Positions 19,310-27,263 of a stretch of DNA of 64,000 bases are shown here, piece after piece (the first letter of the stretch is position 1; each line of letters starts with the position of its first letter). Position numbers and translations under genes: made by a program. This DNA comes from Paraburkholderia nodosa DSM 21604 (lineage in GTDB: Bacteria > Pseudomonadota > Gammaproteobacteria > Burkholderiales > Burkholderiaceae): NCBI RefSeq assembly GCF_000519185.1, contig NZ_JAFA01000001.1:186001-250000 (forward strand), read 5' to 3'. The notes under the pieces were generated by a model. It did no database searches and had not been told where the DNA came from. It saw only the letters and a program-made list of their open reading frames with translations.

Positions 19310-19510
19310 TTAACTATTACAGGAAGTGCGGGTAATCGCGCTTGCTGTTGCGGTGTCGTGTCGGCGAAACCATTCGATGGTGAAATCTACGAGCGAGCGT
19401 GTTTTTGCCGCCGGGGTAGACGAGCGAGAGTTTGGGCGGTGTGGACACGAGGGGGATGGGCGCTGCGATGAAAACCATGAAGCTGGACGAGATGTACTGG
19501 CGCATGCCGG
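19310..19510 (-). pseudogene. LysR-family regulator remnant, C-terminal end, frameshifted
   Basis: On the minus strand one frame gives APIPLVSTPPKLSLVYPGGK, and the next frame continues with KTRSLVDFTIEWFRRH. Joined, they resemble the end of a LysR substrate-binding domain (…PLSLVYP…R…FVDF…EWF…). Both frames terminate within 30 codons of the shift. The upstream three quarters of the gene, including the HTH, is missing, while the terminator downstream is intact. Confidence 0.55.
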
Positions 19511-20186
19511 GACGAGAATTACCAATGCACGTCGAGCGAGCGGAATGGGAATCGTCCGAAGGATGCTTTATGCCGAATCGGTGGTGTTGTCTGACTGCAA
19601 AGTGCTAACGGGATACCGAATGGAATCATCGATAGAGAAAAAGTCCAGATAAGTCGTGAGCATTGAGTCACAAGCGTTTGAGGGTCTACCGTTGGTAGCA
19701 TCCCATTAATTCGCAAAGGCTTTTGTCGAGATAGCGGGTGGTTCGTCAAAAGGTGGCGCCGATAAACTTCGCTATGCCAATCAAGGCAGTGTTGCATTCA
19801 CGCACCTCGAAGGCGTCGGCATGTGGGGCGCAGGCCAGAACGCCGTGGGCCTGACGCAAGTCGGCTACACGTCGGACGGCGGTTCTTATCGAGCAAGAAC
19901 CAGCGGATCGCCACGACGGGCTTTCGTCACCGGTTCCAGGAACTCGGTGGCGTCGTTCCCGGTGGCGATTGTCACAAACATCGCAACGGGAACGTGGAAC
20001 ACCGGATGGCAAAAAGGTAGTACCTGGGTTGAAAGGTGCCGCTTGCTGCGCCTTCTTTTTATTGCGTGCTGCTTACGCTGGGCCGACATCGGTGCAGCGG
20101 ACGCGCCCAGCGGATTTGCTCTAGCATGTGAGAGCGCGGTTTTGCGCCTTCTGGTGCAGCGCGCCACAAAAAACAGGAGAAATTCC
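19511..20186. other. Gene-poor stretch with an unrecognised open frame
   Basis: About 19280–19760 is visibly richer in A+T than its surroundings and I recognise no gene there. From about 19743 a plus-strand frame reads GGADKLRYANQGSVAFTHLE, then GVGMWGAGQNAVGLTQVGYT and SDGGSY, and continues without a stop into the CHRD gene. The Gly/aromatic composition looks like part of an exported or outer-membrane protein, but I cannot name a family. It has no obvious start or ribosome site and is probably a fragment. Confidence 0.4.
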
Positions 20187-20621
20187 ATGAATTTGCTTCG
20201 TCCGCTGCAGCTCGCTCTCGCTCTGTGCGTCCTCGCCTCCAGTGCCGCGTATGCCGACACCGTCGCGCTCAAGGCCGATCTCGAACCGTCCAGCGAAGTC
20301 CCGCCGCGCGTGAGCCAGGGCCACGGCATGCTCAACGCCACGTTCGACACGTCCACGAAAACGCTGAACTGGACGATCACCTACGAAGGCCTCTCCGGCC
20401 CGGCGGCGGCCGCGCACTTCCACGGCCCCGCGCCGGTCGGACAGAACGCTGGCGTGCAGGTACCGATTCCGAAGGGCGAACTGGCGAGTCCGATCAAGGG
20501 TTCCGCCACGCTCAACGAGCAGCAGGTCACCCAGTTGATGGGCGGCCAGTGGTATTTCAACATTCATACGGCGCAGAACCCGTCAGGCGAGATTCGCGGC
20601 CAGGTGCTGCCCGCCAATTGA
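20187..20621 (+). CDS. Secreted CHRD-domain protein
   Basis: This 144-aa protein has a cleavable Sec signal peptide (~1–23, ending AAYA) and one CHRD (chordin-like) domain. The domain is recognisable from EVPPRVSQGHGMLNATFD, LSGPAAAAHFHGPAPVGQNA and the closing WYFNIHTAQNPSGEIRGQV. CHRD proteins are exported and of poorly known function, with proposed roles in metal or surface binding; the conserved HFHG and HT residues fit a ligand site. ATG 20187 follows AACAGGAGAAATTCC. No operon partner is evident. Confidence 0.88.
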   Translation: MNLLRPLQLALALCVLASSAAYADTVALKADLEPSSEVPPRVSQGHGMLNATFDTSTKTLNWTITYEGLSGPAAAAHFHGPAPVGQNAGVQVPIPKGELASPIKGSATLNEQQVTQLMGGQWYFNIHTAQNPSGEIRGQVLPAN

Positions 20622-20760
20622 CCGGCGTTCGATCGTTCGCCTCCCCCGCCGTCCTGTGCGCGCCGCGCGTTCCCGCGATCGACGTCTGATTGCGGGACGC
20701 CGATCGACCGCCGCCGAGTGCTGGTTGAGGCCGGGTTGAGTGCTGCGGAGGGCTGAGCCG

Positions 20761-21729
20761 ATGAGCTGGCAAAGCAGGCTGATCTGCAGGTTCTTGCGCC
20801 GCACTTTTCTGCCGCAAACGCGCAGGTCGATCAACGTCGCACGCGTGCGCATGCTGACGGCGAGACGCATCTGGACGCCGGGCGTGCCGAACGGCTGGCG
20901 CTTGCGCGAACAGTACGACGCCGCCGATATCCCGATGCGCGGTGAGTGGCTCATCCGCGAGCGCTCGCCCGCGCAGCGCACGCTCCTTTATCTGCACGGC
21001 GGCGGGTATTACTTCTGTTCGCCGCGCTCGCAGCGCGCGATTTCGTTTGGTCTGGGCAAGCGCGCTGGCGCCGACGTCTTCTCGCTCGACTATCGCCTCG
21101 CGCCCGAGCATCCGTTTCCCGCCGCGCTCGAGGACGCATTGGCCGCCTATCGCCATTTGCTGGCGAAAGGAACGCAGCCCGGCTCGATCGTGATTGGCGG
21201 CGATTCGGCGGGCGGCGGGCTGGCGCTTGCGACGCTCGTCGCCTTGCGCGACGCAGGCGACGCGCTCCCCGCTGGCGCCGTGCTCTTTTCACCGTGGACC
21301 GATCTGGCGGCGACGGGCGCTTCGATACGCGAGAACGACGGGCGCGATCCCATGTTCAGCGGCGAGGTATTCACGCGCATAGCGCCGTTCTACCTCGGCT
21401 CGGCCAGTGCGACCGATCCCTACGTGTCGCCGCTCTATGCCGACTTTCGCGGCTTGCCGCCGCTCAGCCTCTTCGTGGGCAGCTCCGAAACGCTACTCGA
21501 CGATACGCGCCGCGTCGCCGAGCGCGCGCGCGCCGCCGGCGTGGCGGTGGAGTGCGAGATTGCCAGCGGCATGCCGCACATCTGGCCGATCTATGCGCCG
21601 TTCATGCCCGAAGCGCGTCGCACGCTCGACGTCGCCGCGAGCTTCGTGCGCCGCGTGACCCCTGTGCCAGTACGCGGCGACGAGAAACCGCAGCCGCCTC
21701 AATCGAGCGAGACGTCGATCGCGTCATAG
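20761..21729 (+). CDS. Alpha/beta hydrolase, hormone-sensitive lipase family (esterase)
   Basis: This 322-aa family IV esterase has the oxyanion-hole motif HGGGY (79–83), the nucleophile Ser149 in GGDSAGGG, an acidic residue in the segment SSETLLDD (~241–248), and His273 in GMPHIW. Such enzymes hydrolyse short-chain esters; the natural substrate is unknown. ATG 20761 is chosen, since GGAGG lies upstream; an in-frame GTG at 20740 would add seven residues. Its last 31 bases overlap, tail to tail, the 3' end of the EcsC-family gene on the other strand. Confidence 0.9.
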   Translation: MSWQSRLICRFLRRTFLPQTRRSINVARVRMLTARRIWTPGVPNGWRLREQYDAADIPMRGEWLIRERSPAQRTLLYLHGGGYYFCSPRSQRAISFGLGKRAGADVFSLDYRLAPEHPFPAALEDALAAYRHLLAKGTQPGSIVIGGDSAGGGLALATLVALRDAGDALPAGAVLFSPWTDLAATGASIRENDGRDPMFSGEVFTRIAPFYLGSASATDPYVSPLYADFRGLPPLSLFVGSSETLLDDTRRVAERARAAGVAVECEIASGMPHIWPIYAPFMPEARRTLDVAASFVRRVTPVPVRGDEKPQPPQSSETSIAS

Positions 21730-22607
21730 GCCGCGTGCACGGCAGCTTCGCCGTAGCGGCGCTCGAGCCGGCGCACGGTGAAGTGCCCATGCGCCACTTG
21801 CTGGAAATGGTCGATGAACACGGTGTTCACCATGGCGCCGAGCACCGCGCCGATGGCCGGTATCGATTTCGCCGCGACCTGCTCGCTCACCTGCACGGAG
21901 AAGCGCGCGGCCACGGTCTGCATGAGCTTGAGGAGCGCAGTTGAGCCGTGGGCGGCGAAGCCCTTCGTCGCCATTTCCGACGACGCCGTCGATACCACCT
22001 TCGCGAGTGCGCCGCGCACGATGAAATAGCCGAAGTCGGCTTCGTCGTCGGCGGCCGAGCGGCCGCCCATGCCGAACACGGTCAGACATTGCAGCTGCGT
22101 GTCGGTGCTGGCCAGATTCTCGCCTTCGCTGCGTGCGATGTCGCAAATCGAGCGAAACATCAGCGTGGTCGTGACGGGCAGTTCGACCGGCAGCGCGAAC
22201 AGGCCGAACGCGCCGCCCGCCGCGCCCGTGGTCGCCACCGCGAACTTGTGCAGCAGGTTGCTCGGCCTTGCTCGCTCGCGCGGTACGCTGCGTGTCCCAT
22301 CTGCTCCCTGCGCGCCGTCGGCCGCGGTAAGCGCACCGGGCTTGCCGAGCGTCTTCAATGCGAGCTGCAGGCACTTGCGCAGCGCGGCTTGCGTCGCATC
22401 GGTCACTTTGTCGTTGGCCAGGCCGGGCAGCCGCGCGATCAGCTTTTCTACTGGCGCACCCACGATCGCCGCAAGCTTCATGCCGAGCGGCGGCGTTTCG
22501 AGCTGATGTTTGGCGTGCCGCAGCGCGTCGAGATCGGTCTCGGTGAAGGCAGCGGCGGCGACCGCTCGGGCCGGATGTGCGGCTGGGGGTTCGGTCGTGG
22601 GTTCCAT
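21699..22607 (-). CDS. EcsC family protein
   Basis: This 302-aa protein belongs to the EcsC family, named after a gene beside the Bacillus Ecs ABC transporter; its biochemical role is unknown. Two Gly/Ala-rich hydrophobic stretches (TTGAAGGAFGLFALPVELPV at ~127–146 and IPAIGAVLGAMVNTVFI at ~259–275) suggest membrane association. Between them lies the polar segment LTVFGMGGRSAADDEADFGY that is typical of the family. It is divergent from the DHA2 exporter and overlaps the hydrolase gene at the 3' end. Confidence 0.85.
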   Translation of the reverse strand: MEPTTEPPAAHPARAVAAAAFTETDLDALRHAKHQLETPPLGMKLAAIVGAPVEKLIARLPGLANDKVTDATQAALRKCLQLALKTLGKPGALTAADGAQGADGTRSVPRERARPSNLLHKFAVATTGAAGGAFGLFALPVELPVTTTLMFRSICDIARSEGENLASTDTQLQCLTVFGMGGRSAADDEADFGYFIVRGALAKVVSTASSEMATKGFAAHGSTALLKLMQTVAARFSVQVSEQVAAKSIPAIGAVLGAMVNTVFIDHFQQVAHGHFTVRRLERRYGEAAVHAAYDAIDVSLD

Positions 22608-22684
22608 TGCGCTCCCGGATTTTCAGCAACGACGGCGGGGCATCGCCGCCGTTCGACGCCCCAGTGTAGTGGATCGCGCCGTGC

Positions 22685-22711
22685 TATGATGATCAATCTT
22701 TGACGCGTCAA
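22685..22711 (+). promoter_or_regulatory. -10 element with overlapping operator palindrome, DHA2 exporter–marR operon
   Basis: TATGAT at 22685–22690 is a near-consensus -10; no good -35 is visible 17 bases above it. Nine bases downstream is the perfect 12-bp palindrome TTGACGCGTCAA (22700–22711), covering the expected transcription start and lying 18 bases before the exporter ATG. The position fits repression by the MarR protein encoded in the same operon. Confidence 0.55.
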
Positions 22712-22729
22712 TCGTTGCTGGATCAAAAA

Positions 22730-24325
22730 ATGGCCGTTCATACCGCTGCCCAACATTCGAGCGGGCAGGTTCTGCCGTTCCGGGAGTCGCTGCTCGCGAT
22801 GCTCGGCGTCTCGTTCGTGACGATGCTCGTCGCGCTCGACCAGACCGTCGTGGGCACCGCGCTGCCGACCATCGTCGCCGAACTACGCGGCTTCGAGCTT
22901 TACGCGTGGGTCGCCACGTCTTATCTGCTCACTTCGGTCATCACCGTCCCCATTTTCGGGCGGCTCGGCGACTATTACGGGCGCAAGCCGTTCGTGATCG
23001 CGTCGATCGTCGTCTTCACCGCCGCTTCCGTGCTGTGCGGCGCGGCCAACAGCATGCTGTTCCTCGTGATTGCGCGCGGGCTGCAAGGCATCGGCGGCGG
23101 CATGCTGGTCGGCACGGCGTTCGCCTGCATTCCCGACCTCTTCCCCGATTCGGTCGTGCGCCTGCGCTGGCAGGTGCTCATGAGTTCTGCGTTCGGTATC
23201 GCCAATGCGGTCGGGCCGTCGCTCGGCGGCTTTCTCACGCAGTACTACGGCTGGCGTTCCGTGTTTTACGTGAATCTGCCCGTCGGCCTGCTTTCGCTGT
23301 TTTTCGTCTGGAAGTATCTGCCGCATCTGCGACACGTCGCGCACGAGGCGCGCATGCGGCTCGACTGGCCAGGCGCGCTCCTCATCGCGGTCGCGCTCGG
23401 CAGCCTGCAGCTTTTCGTGGAGCGTCTGCCGGGCCACGGTCTCAGCGCTTCCGCCATCGGACTGCTCGCCCTCGCGCTGGCGGCCGGCTGGGCGCTCTGG
23501 CAATGGGAGCGGCGCTGCCCGCAGGCCATCCTGCCCGTCGACATGTTCCGCAACGCGAGCCTGAATGCGCTTTTCACGCTCGCCGTGCTGGGCGGTTTCA
23601 CGATGTTTTCGCTGCTGTTTTACGCGCCGCTCCTGTTCCAGGGCGGCTTCGGCATGACGCCGAAGGAAGCGGGCGTCGTCATCACCCCGCTCGTGGTGTT
23701 CATCACGATCGGCAGTATCGCGAACGGGCGCATCGTCTCGCGCATCCGCAATCCGAACCTGATGCTCTACATCGGCTTCGCGATGCTCGCGGTGGCCTGC
23801 TTCGCCGTGGCGCTCGCCACGCGCAGCACGCCGCGCGGCCTGCTCATGGCGTTCATGATCGTGGCTGGCATCGGCCTTGGCTTCGTCATGCCGAACCTCA
23901 CCGTGTTCGCGCAGCAGACTGCGGGGCGCGAGCATCTGGGCATCGCCACAGCGCTGTTGCAGTCGCTGCGGATGATCGGCGGCATGATCGGCACGGCGCT
24001 CACCGGCACGATGGTCACGCAGCTTTATTCGAGCGGCGTGCAACGCGCACTGGACGCCGATCACGCCACGCACTGGCTGCCGCAGCTCGCCGACCCGCAG
24101 ATCCTCATCAATCGAGACGCGCAGGCTTCGCTGATCGCCGATCTGGCACACGCCGGGCATAATGGCGCGCCGCTGCTCGAAGCCGCGCGCGAGGCGCTAG
24201 TGGGCGCGATTCACCTGGGCATTGCCGTGGCGGCGGCGATCGCGGTGGTGTCGATCTGGCAAACCCGGCGCGTGCCGCCGGTCAAGCTGCAGCGCAAGGT
24301 GGAGCCCGTGATTCACGCGGATTGA
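22730..24325 (+). CDS. DHA2 family (EmrB/QacA) multidrug MFS exporter
   Basis: This 531-aa inner-membrane drug:proton antiporter has about 14 predicted helices. Diagnostic motifs are LDQTVVGTALPTI in helix 1, GRLGDYYGRKPFVI in the 2–3 loop, and RGLQGIGGGMLVGT in helix 4, with GPSLGGFLTQYYGWRSVF in helix 5 and beyond. Members export hydrophobic drugs or metabolites. ATG 22730 is used; the TTG upstream overlaps the operator palindrome. The MarR gene follows 75 bases after the stop on the same strand, giving an exporter–repressor operon. No periplasmic adaptor (EmrA) is encoded here. Confidence 0.9.
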   Translation: MAVHTAAQHSSGQVLPFRESLLAMLGVSFVTMLVALDQTVVGTALPTIVAELRGFELYAWVATSYLLTSVITVPIFGRLGDYYGRKPFVIASIVVFTAASVLCGAANSMLFLVIARGLQGIGGGMLVGTAFACIPDLFPDSVVRLRWQVLMSSAFGIANAVGPSLGGFLTQYYGWRSVFYVNLPVGLLSLFFVWKYLPHLRHVAHEARMRLDWPGALLIAVALGSLQLFVERLPGHGLSASAIGLLALALAAGWALWQWERRCPQAILPVDMFRNASLNALFTLAVLGGFTMFSLLFYAPLLFQGGFGMTPKEAGVVITPLVVFITIGSIANGRIVSRIRNPNLMLYIGFAMLAVACFAVALATRSTPRGLLMAFMIVAGIGLGFVMPNLTVFAQQTAGREHLGIATALLQSLRMIGGMIGTALTGTMVTQLYSSGVQRALDADHATHWLPQLADPQILINRDAQASLIADLAHAGHNGAPLLEAAREALVGAIHLGIAVAAAIAVVSIWQTRRVPPVKLQRKVEPVIHAD

Positions 24326-24400
24326 GACGTTCCGCCCCTGGCGGGTACCGGCACGGACACCGGCAAACGCCCGGCAATCAAGCCGGCAGGAAAACAAAGC

Positions 24401-24877
24401 ATGGAAATTCAGGATCGCATCGCCATCGTGCAGCAGTTCGGACGGACCTACCGGACGTTCATGTCGGCGTTCGAGGCGCAGGTCGGGCATCCGCTGCCGC
24501 GCTGGCGCATTCTGCTCGCACTTTACGAGCAGGACGGCGAGTCGTCGCAAAAGCGGCTCGTCGAGCGGCTGCGCGTGGACCCGGGCGCGCTCACGCGCCA
24601 ATTGAAGGCGCTGGAGGCGCTCGGCTGGATCGCGCGCCGCGCCGACGAGCGCGACAACCGCATCACCAACGTGACGCTGACCGGCGCAGGCCGTGCCGTG
24701 ACCGAAGAGGGCCTGCCGCGCCGCAACGCGTTCCTGAACGTGACGATGTCGCTGCCCGACGACGCGCTCGCGGCGCTATCAGGCGCGCTGGGGATGATGG
24801 AGGCGCGCATCGGCGAGGCGGCCACGGCGGCCGCTGCGCTCGCGCAGGCTCGGGAGGCCGAGCCCGAAGCGGGCTGA
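24401..24877 (+). CDS. MarR family transcriptional regulator
   Basis: This 158-aa dimeric winged-helix repressor carries the MarR core: helices around PRWRILLALYEQDGESSQKR (~35–54), the recognition helix DPGALTRQLKALEALGWI (~61–78), and the wing motif RRADERDNRITNVTLTGAG (~80–98). MarR proteins are usually released from DNA by phenolic or xenobiotic ligands. It is downstream of the exporter and is the likely binder of the TTGACGCGTCAA palindrome in front of that gene. Confidence 0.9.
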   Translation: MEIQDRIAIVQQFGRTYRTFMSAFEAQVGHPLPRWRILLALYEQDGESSQKRLVERLRVDPGALTRQLKALEALGWIARRADERDNRITNVTLTGAGRAVTEEGLPRRNAFLNVTMSLPDDALAALSGALGMMEARIGEAATAAAALAQAREAEPEAG

Positions 24878-24900
24878 GCCTGCACCGACGCACGCCGCGC

Positions 24901-26181
24901 TCAGAAGAACGTCTCGATCACTTCCGTCACGCGATATTTCGCATCGACCATCAGCACCTGGCGCCACTTGTCGAACGTGAGGCAGGGGTGCGAGATGTCG
25001 AACGCGATCATGTCGCCGACCTCGAGGTCCGCGCCCGCCGGAATCTTCAGGTAGGCGTGCTGATCCATCATCTGGAACACTTCCCAGCCTTCGCTTGCCG
25101 CCACTTCGCGCGGCGCGCCGCCGTTCGCGGGGCGATAGTGGCGCGACGGCTCGGGAAAGCCCGCGTCGAACGCGGCGTCGCGCTTGCCGAAGCCGATGAT
25201 GGCGCGGCCAGGCTCCGGAATCGACTGCACGTAGGCCCAGAGCTGCAGCGCGGGCAGGAGCGCCACGCCCATTTCGCGCGCCACGGGGTTGCGCGTGAGG
25301 ATCTGCGACTGAGCCTGCTTGTAGACGCCCACGTCGTGCGTCACGTAGCAGCCGGGGCGCAGCACCACGTCGATCGTGCCTGCCTGCGTGGCGGGCGCGA
25401 ATTCTTCCGCGACGATGTCGTACCAGGCCGAGCCCGCGCCCGAAAGCAGGGCGGGCGTGCGCGCGAAGCGGCCGGCGGCGGCCAGTTCCTGGGTGACGTT
25501 CAGCGCGTCGCGCAGGAAGGTGCGCACTTCGCTTTCTTCCTTGAGGATGCCCTCGTAGATTTCCACGCCCGCCAGCTTGAGCGAATCGGGATAGCGCGCG
25601 ATCGCCGCGAGCACGGCGTTGCGCGTGTCGGTGTCGCGCACGCCCGTGCGGCCGCGCGGCACGCCCAGTTCGAGCAGCACTTGCAGCGTGCGGCCCGACG
25701 CGCGGAAGAACTCGCCCAGGTGCCCCACGCCCTCCACCGAATCGACGAGGCAGAAGAACTCGAAGCTCGCATCGCTGAGCAACTCGGCGATGATCGCCAT
25801 GTTGCGGCGGCCCACGAGCTGGTTCGCCATCAGCACGCGCGAGATGCCGCCGCGGTAGGCGGCGCGCGTCTGGTGCGCCGTGGCGAGCGTGATGCCCCAC
25901 GCGCCTGTTTCGATCTGGCGGCGAAAGAGCTGCGGCGCCATCGTCGTCTTGCCGTGCGGCGCGAGCTTCACGCCATAGCGCGTGACGAAGTCCTGCATCC
26001 ACTTGAGGTTGTGCTCGACGCGGTCGGCATAAAGCACCGCAGCGGGCAGGCTCACGTCCTCTTCGAGTAAATTCCATTCGAGGCGCCCGGCGTCCCCGAG
26101 CGGCACGCTCGCGCCCGGTACGTTGCCAAGGCCCTTGCTGTTCGGGTCGATCGTTGCACTCTGATAGTTTGTAACTTTCAT
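24901..26181 (-). CDS. DSD1 / D-threonine aldolase-like PLP enzyme (D-amino acid breakdown)
   Basis: This 426-aa fold-type III PLP enzyme has an alanine-racemase-like N-terminal barrel with PLP lysine K78 (LAPHGKTTMAP). A C-terminal barrel carries the metal-site pair His and Cys in FDISHPCLTFDKW, as in eukaryotic-type D-serine dehydratase. Relatives cleave D-threonine or deaminate D-serine and D-threonine, so a D-hydroxy-amino acid is the likely substrate. Start 26181 follows GAAGGGA on the minus strand. It is divergent from RpiR, D-aminoacylase and RidA genes that make biochemical sense with it. Confidence 0.82.
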   Translation of the reverse strand: MKVTNYQSATIDPNSKGLGNVPGASVPLGDAGRLEWNLLEEDVSLPAAVLYADRVEHNLKWMQDFVTRYGVKLAPHGKTTMAPQLFRRQIETGAWGITLATAHQTRAAYRGGISRVLMANQLVGRRNMAIIAELLSDASFEFFCLVDSVEGVGHLGEFFRASGRTLQVLLELGVPRGRTGVRDTDTRNAVLAAIARYPDSLKLAGVEIYEGILKEESEVRTFLRDALNVTQELAAAGRFARTPALLSGAGSAWYDIVAEEFAPATQAGTIDVVLRPGCYVTHDVGVYKQAQSQILTRNPVAREMGVALLPALQLWAYVQSIPEPGRAIIGFGKRDAAFDAGFPEPSRHYRPANGGAPREVAASEGWEVFQMMDQHAYLKIPAGADLEVGDMIAFDISHPCLTFDKWRQVLMVDAKYRVTEVIETFF

Positions 26182-26282
26182 TTCCCTTCGCTCCATATGC
26201 TTCATGCGTCCCAGCTGCGCCGGAGTTCTACGAACCAGCGTTGACTCGGAGATAGTACACAAAGTAACATCGCTTCGTGAAT

Positions 26283-26297
26283 TGTTATTTATTAACA
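26283..26297. promoter_or_regulatory. Palindrome TGTTA-TTTAT-TAACA before the RpiR gene
   Basis: Perfect 5-base arms around an AT-only spacer lie 11 bases upstream of the RpiR start, inside the divergent control region of the D-amino-acid locus. It is a candidate operator for the RpiR protein. A nearby AGTACACAAAGTAAC (about 26254–26268) may be a second element. Confidence 0.4.
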
Positions 26298-26308
26298 GAC
26301 TTCCTGCA

Positions 26309-27241
26309 ATGAACACCGCCGCCGATCCGGCCCGCTTCGACATCGTCGCGCGTATTGCGCAAAGCGTGCCCGAATTGCGTCCGGCCGAGCGCGACGTGGC
26401 CGCGCTGATTCTCGACGACCTTGCCCGCGCCGCGCGCGCGAGCATCGGCGAGCTGGCGCAGCGCGCGGGCGTGAGCGTTGCCTCCGTTACGCGCTTTGCG
26501 AAGGCGGTGGGCTGCCACGACGTGCGCGAACTCAAGCTGAGGCTCGCCCAGGCGGCCGCCGTGGGCGACCGCTTCCTGCGCGGCGGGGCAGCCGGCGCTT
26601 CCGAAGGCGCGGGCAAGCCGCGCGCCGCTGACGCCAATGGCGAAGCCGAACCGCTCGCCACGCGCGTCTACGACGAAATTCACACGGCGCTCGCGCGCAA
26701 CCACGAGCTGCTTTGCCAGGCGCCGTTAGCGCAGGCCGCCGCGACGCTGGCGCAGGCCCGCATGATCTACGTGTTCGGCATGGGCGGCGGCTCGAGCGCG
26801 CTCGCCGACGAAACGCGCTTTCGCCTCGTGCGCCTGGGCCGTCCGGTGGCTTCGTACCAGGACAGCTTGCTGCAGCGCATGGTGGCGAGCACGCTCTCGC
26901 CCGAAGACGTGGTCGTCGCGCTTTCCGTAACTGGGCGCGTGCCCGAACTCGTCGACGCGTGCCGCATCGCGCGCGATTACGGCGCGAAGCTCGTCGCGCT
27001 CACCGCGCCGGCTTCGCCGCTCGCCGCGCTCGCCGACTGGCTCGTGCCGATCGTCGCGAGCGAGACCGATTTCATCTACAAGCCGTCGTCGTCGCGTTAC
27101 GCGATGATGATGGCACTCGACGTGCTCGTGACCGAACTGGCGCTCGCGCAACCCGAAGAAAGCCGCGAGTTGCTGCGCCGCATGAAGCACACGCTGGACG
27201 CGCATCGCGGCGGCGGCGAACGTCAGCCGCTCGGTGACTAA
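26309..27241 (+). CDS. RpiR family transcriptional regulator (HTH + SIS domain)
   Basis: This 310-aa regulator has an N-terminal HTH_6 domain (~1–80; LRPAERDVAALILDD, GELAQRAGVSVASVTRFAKA) and a C-terminal SIS fold (~130–285; VFGMGGGSSALADETRFRL, ALSVTGRVPELVDACRIA). SIS domains usually bind phosphosugars. In this locus, with D-aminoacylase, a DSD1-like enzyme and RidA, the effector may instead be an amino-sugar or peptidoglycan-derived metabolite. ATG 26309 is chosen because the longer frame runs through the divergent promoter. It precedes the deacylase by 22 bases. Confidence 0.88.
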   Translation: MNTAADPARFDIVARIAQSVPELRPAERDVAALILDDLARAARASIGELAQRAGVSVASVTRFAKAVGCHDVRELKLRLAQAAAVGDRFLRGGAAGASEGAGKPRAADANGEAEPLATRVYDEIHTALARNHELLCQAPLAQAAATLAQARMIYVFGMGGGSSALADETRFRLVRLGRPVASYQDSLLQRMVASTLSPEDVVVALSVTGRVPELVDACRIARDYGAKLVALTAPASPLAALADWLVPIVASETDFIYKPSSSRYAMMMALDVLVTELALAQPEESRELLRRMKHTLDAHRGGGERQPLGD

Positions 27242-27263
27242 GAGCCATCCTGAGGAGACGCGT

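Noticed and set aside
17972..20186. Genomic island or prophage scar with attachment sites
   Set aside because: No integrase, tRNA gene, transposase or flanking direct repeats were seen; the remnants resemble host-type regulators and point to in-place decay.
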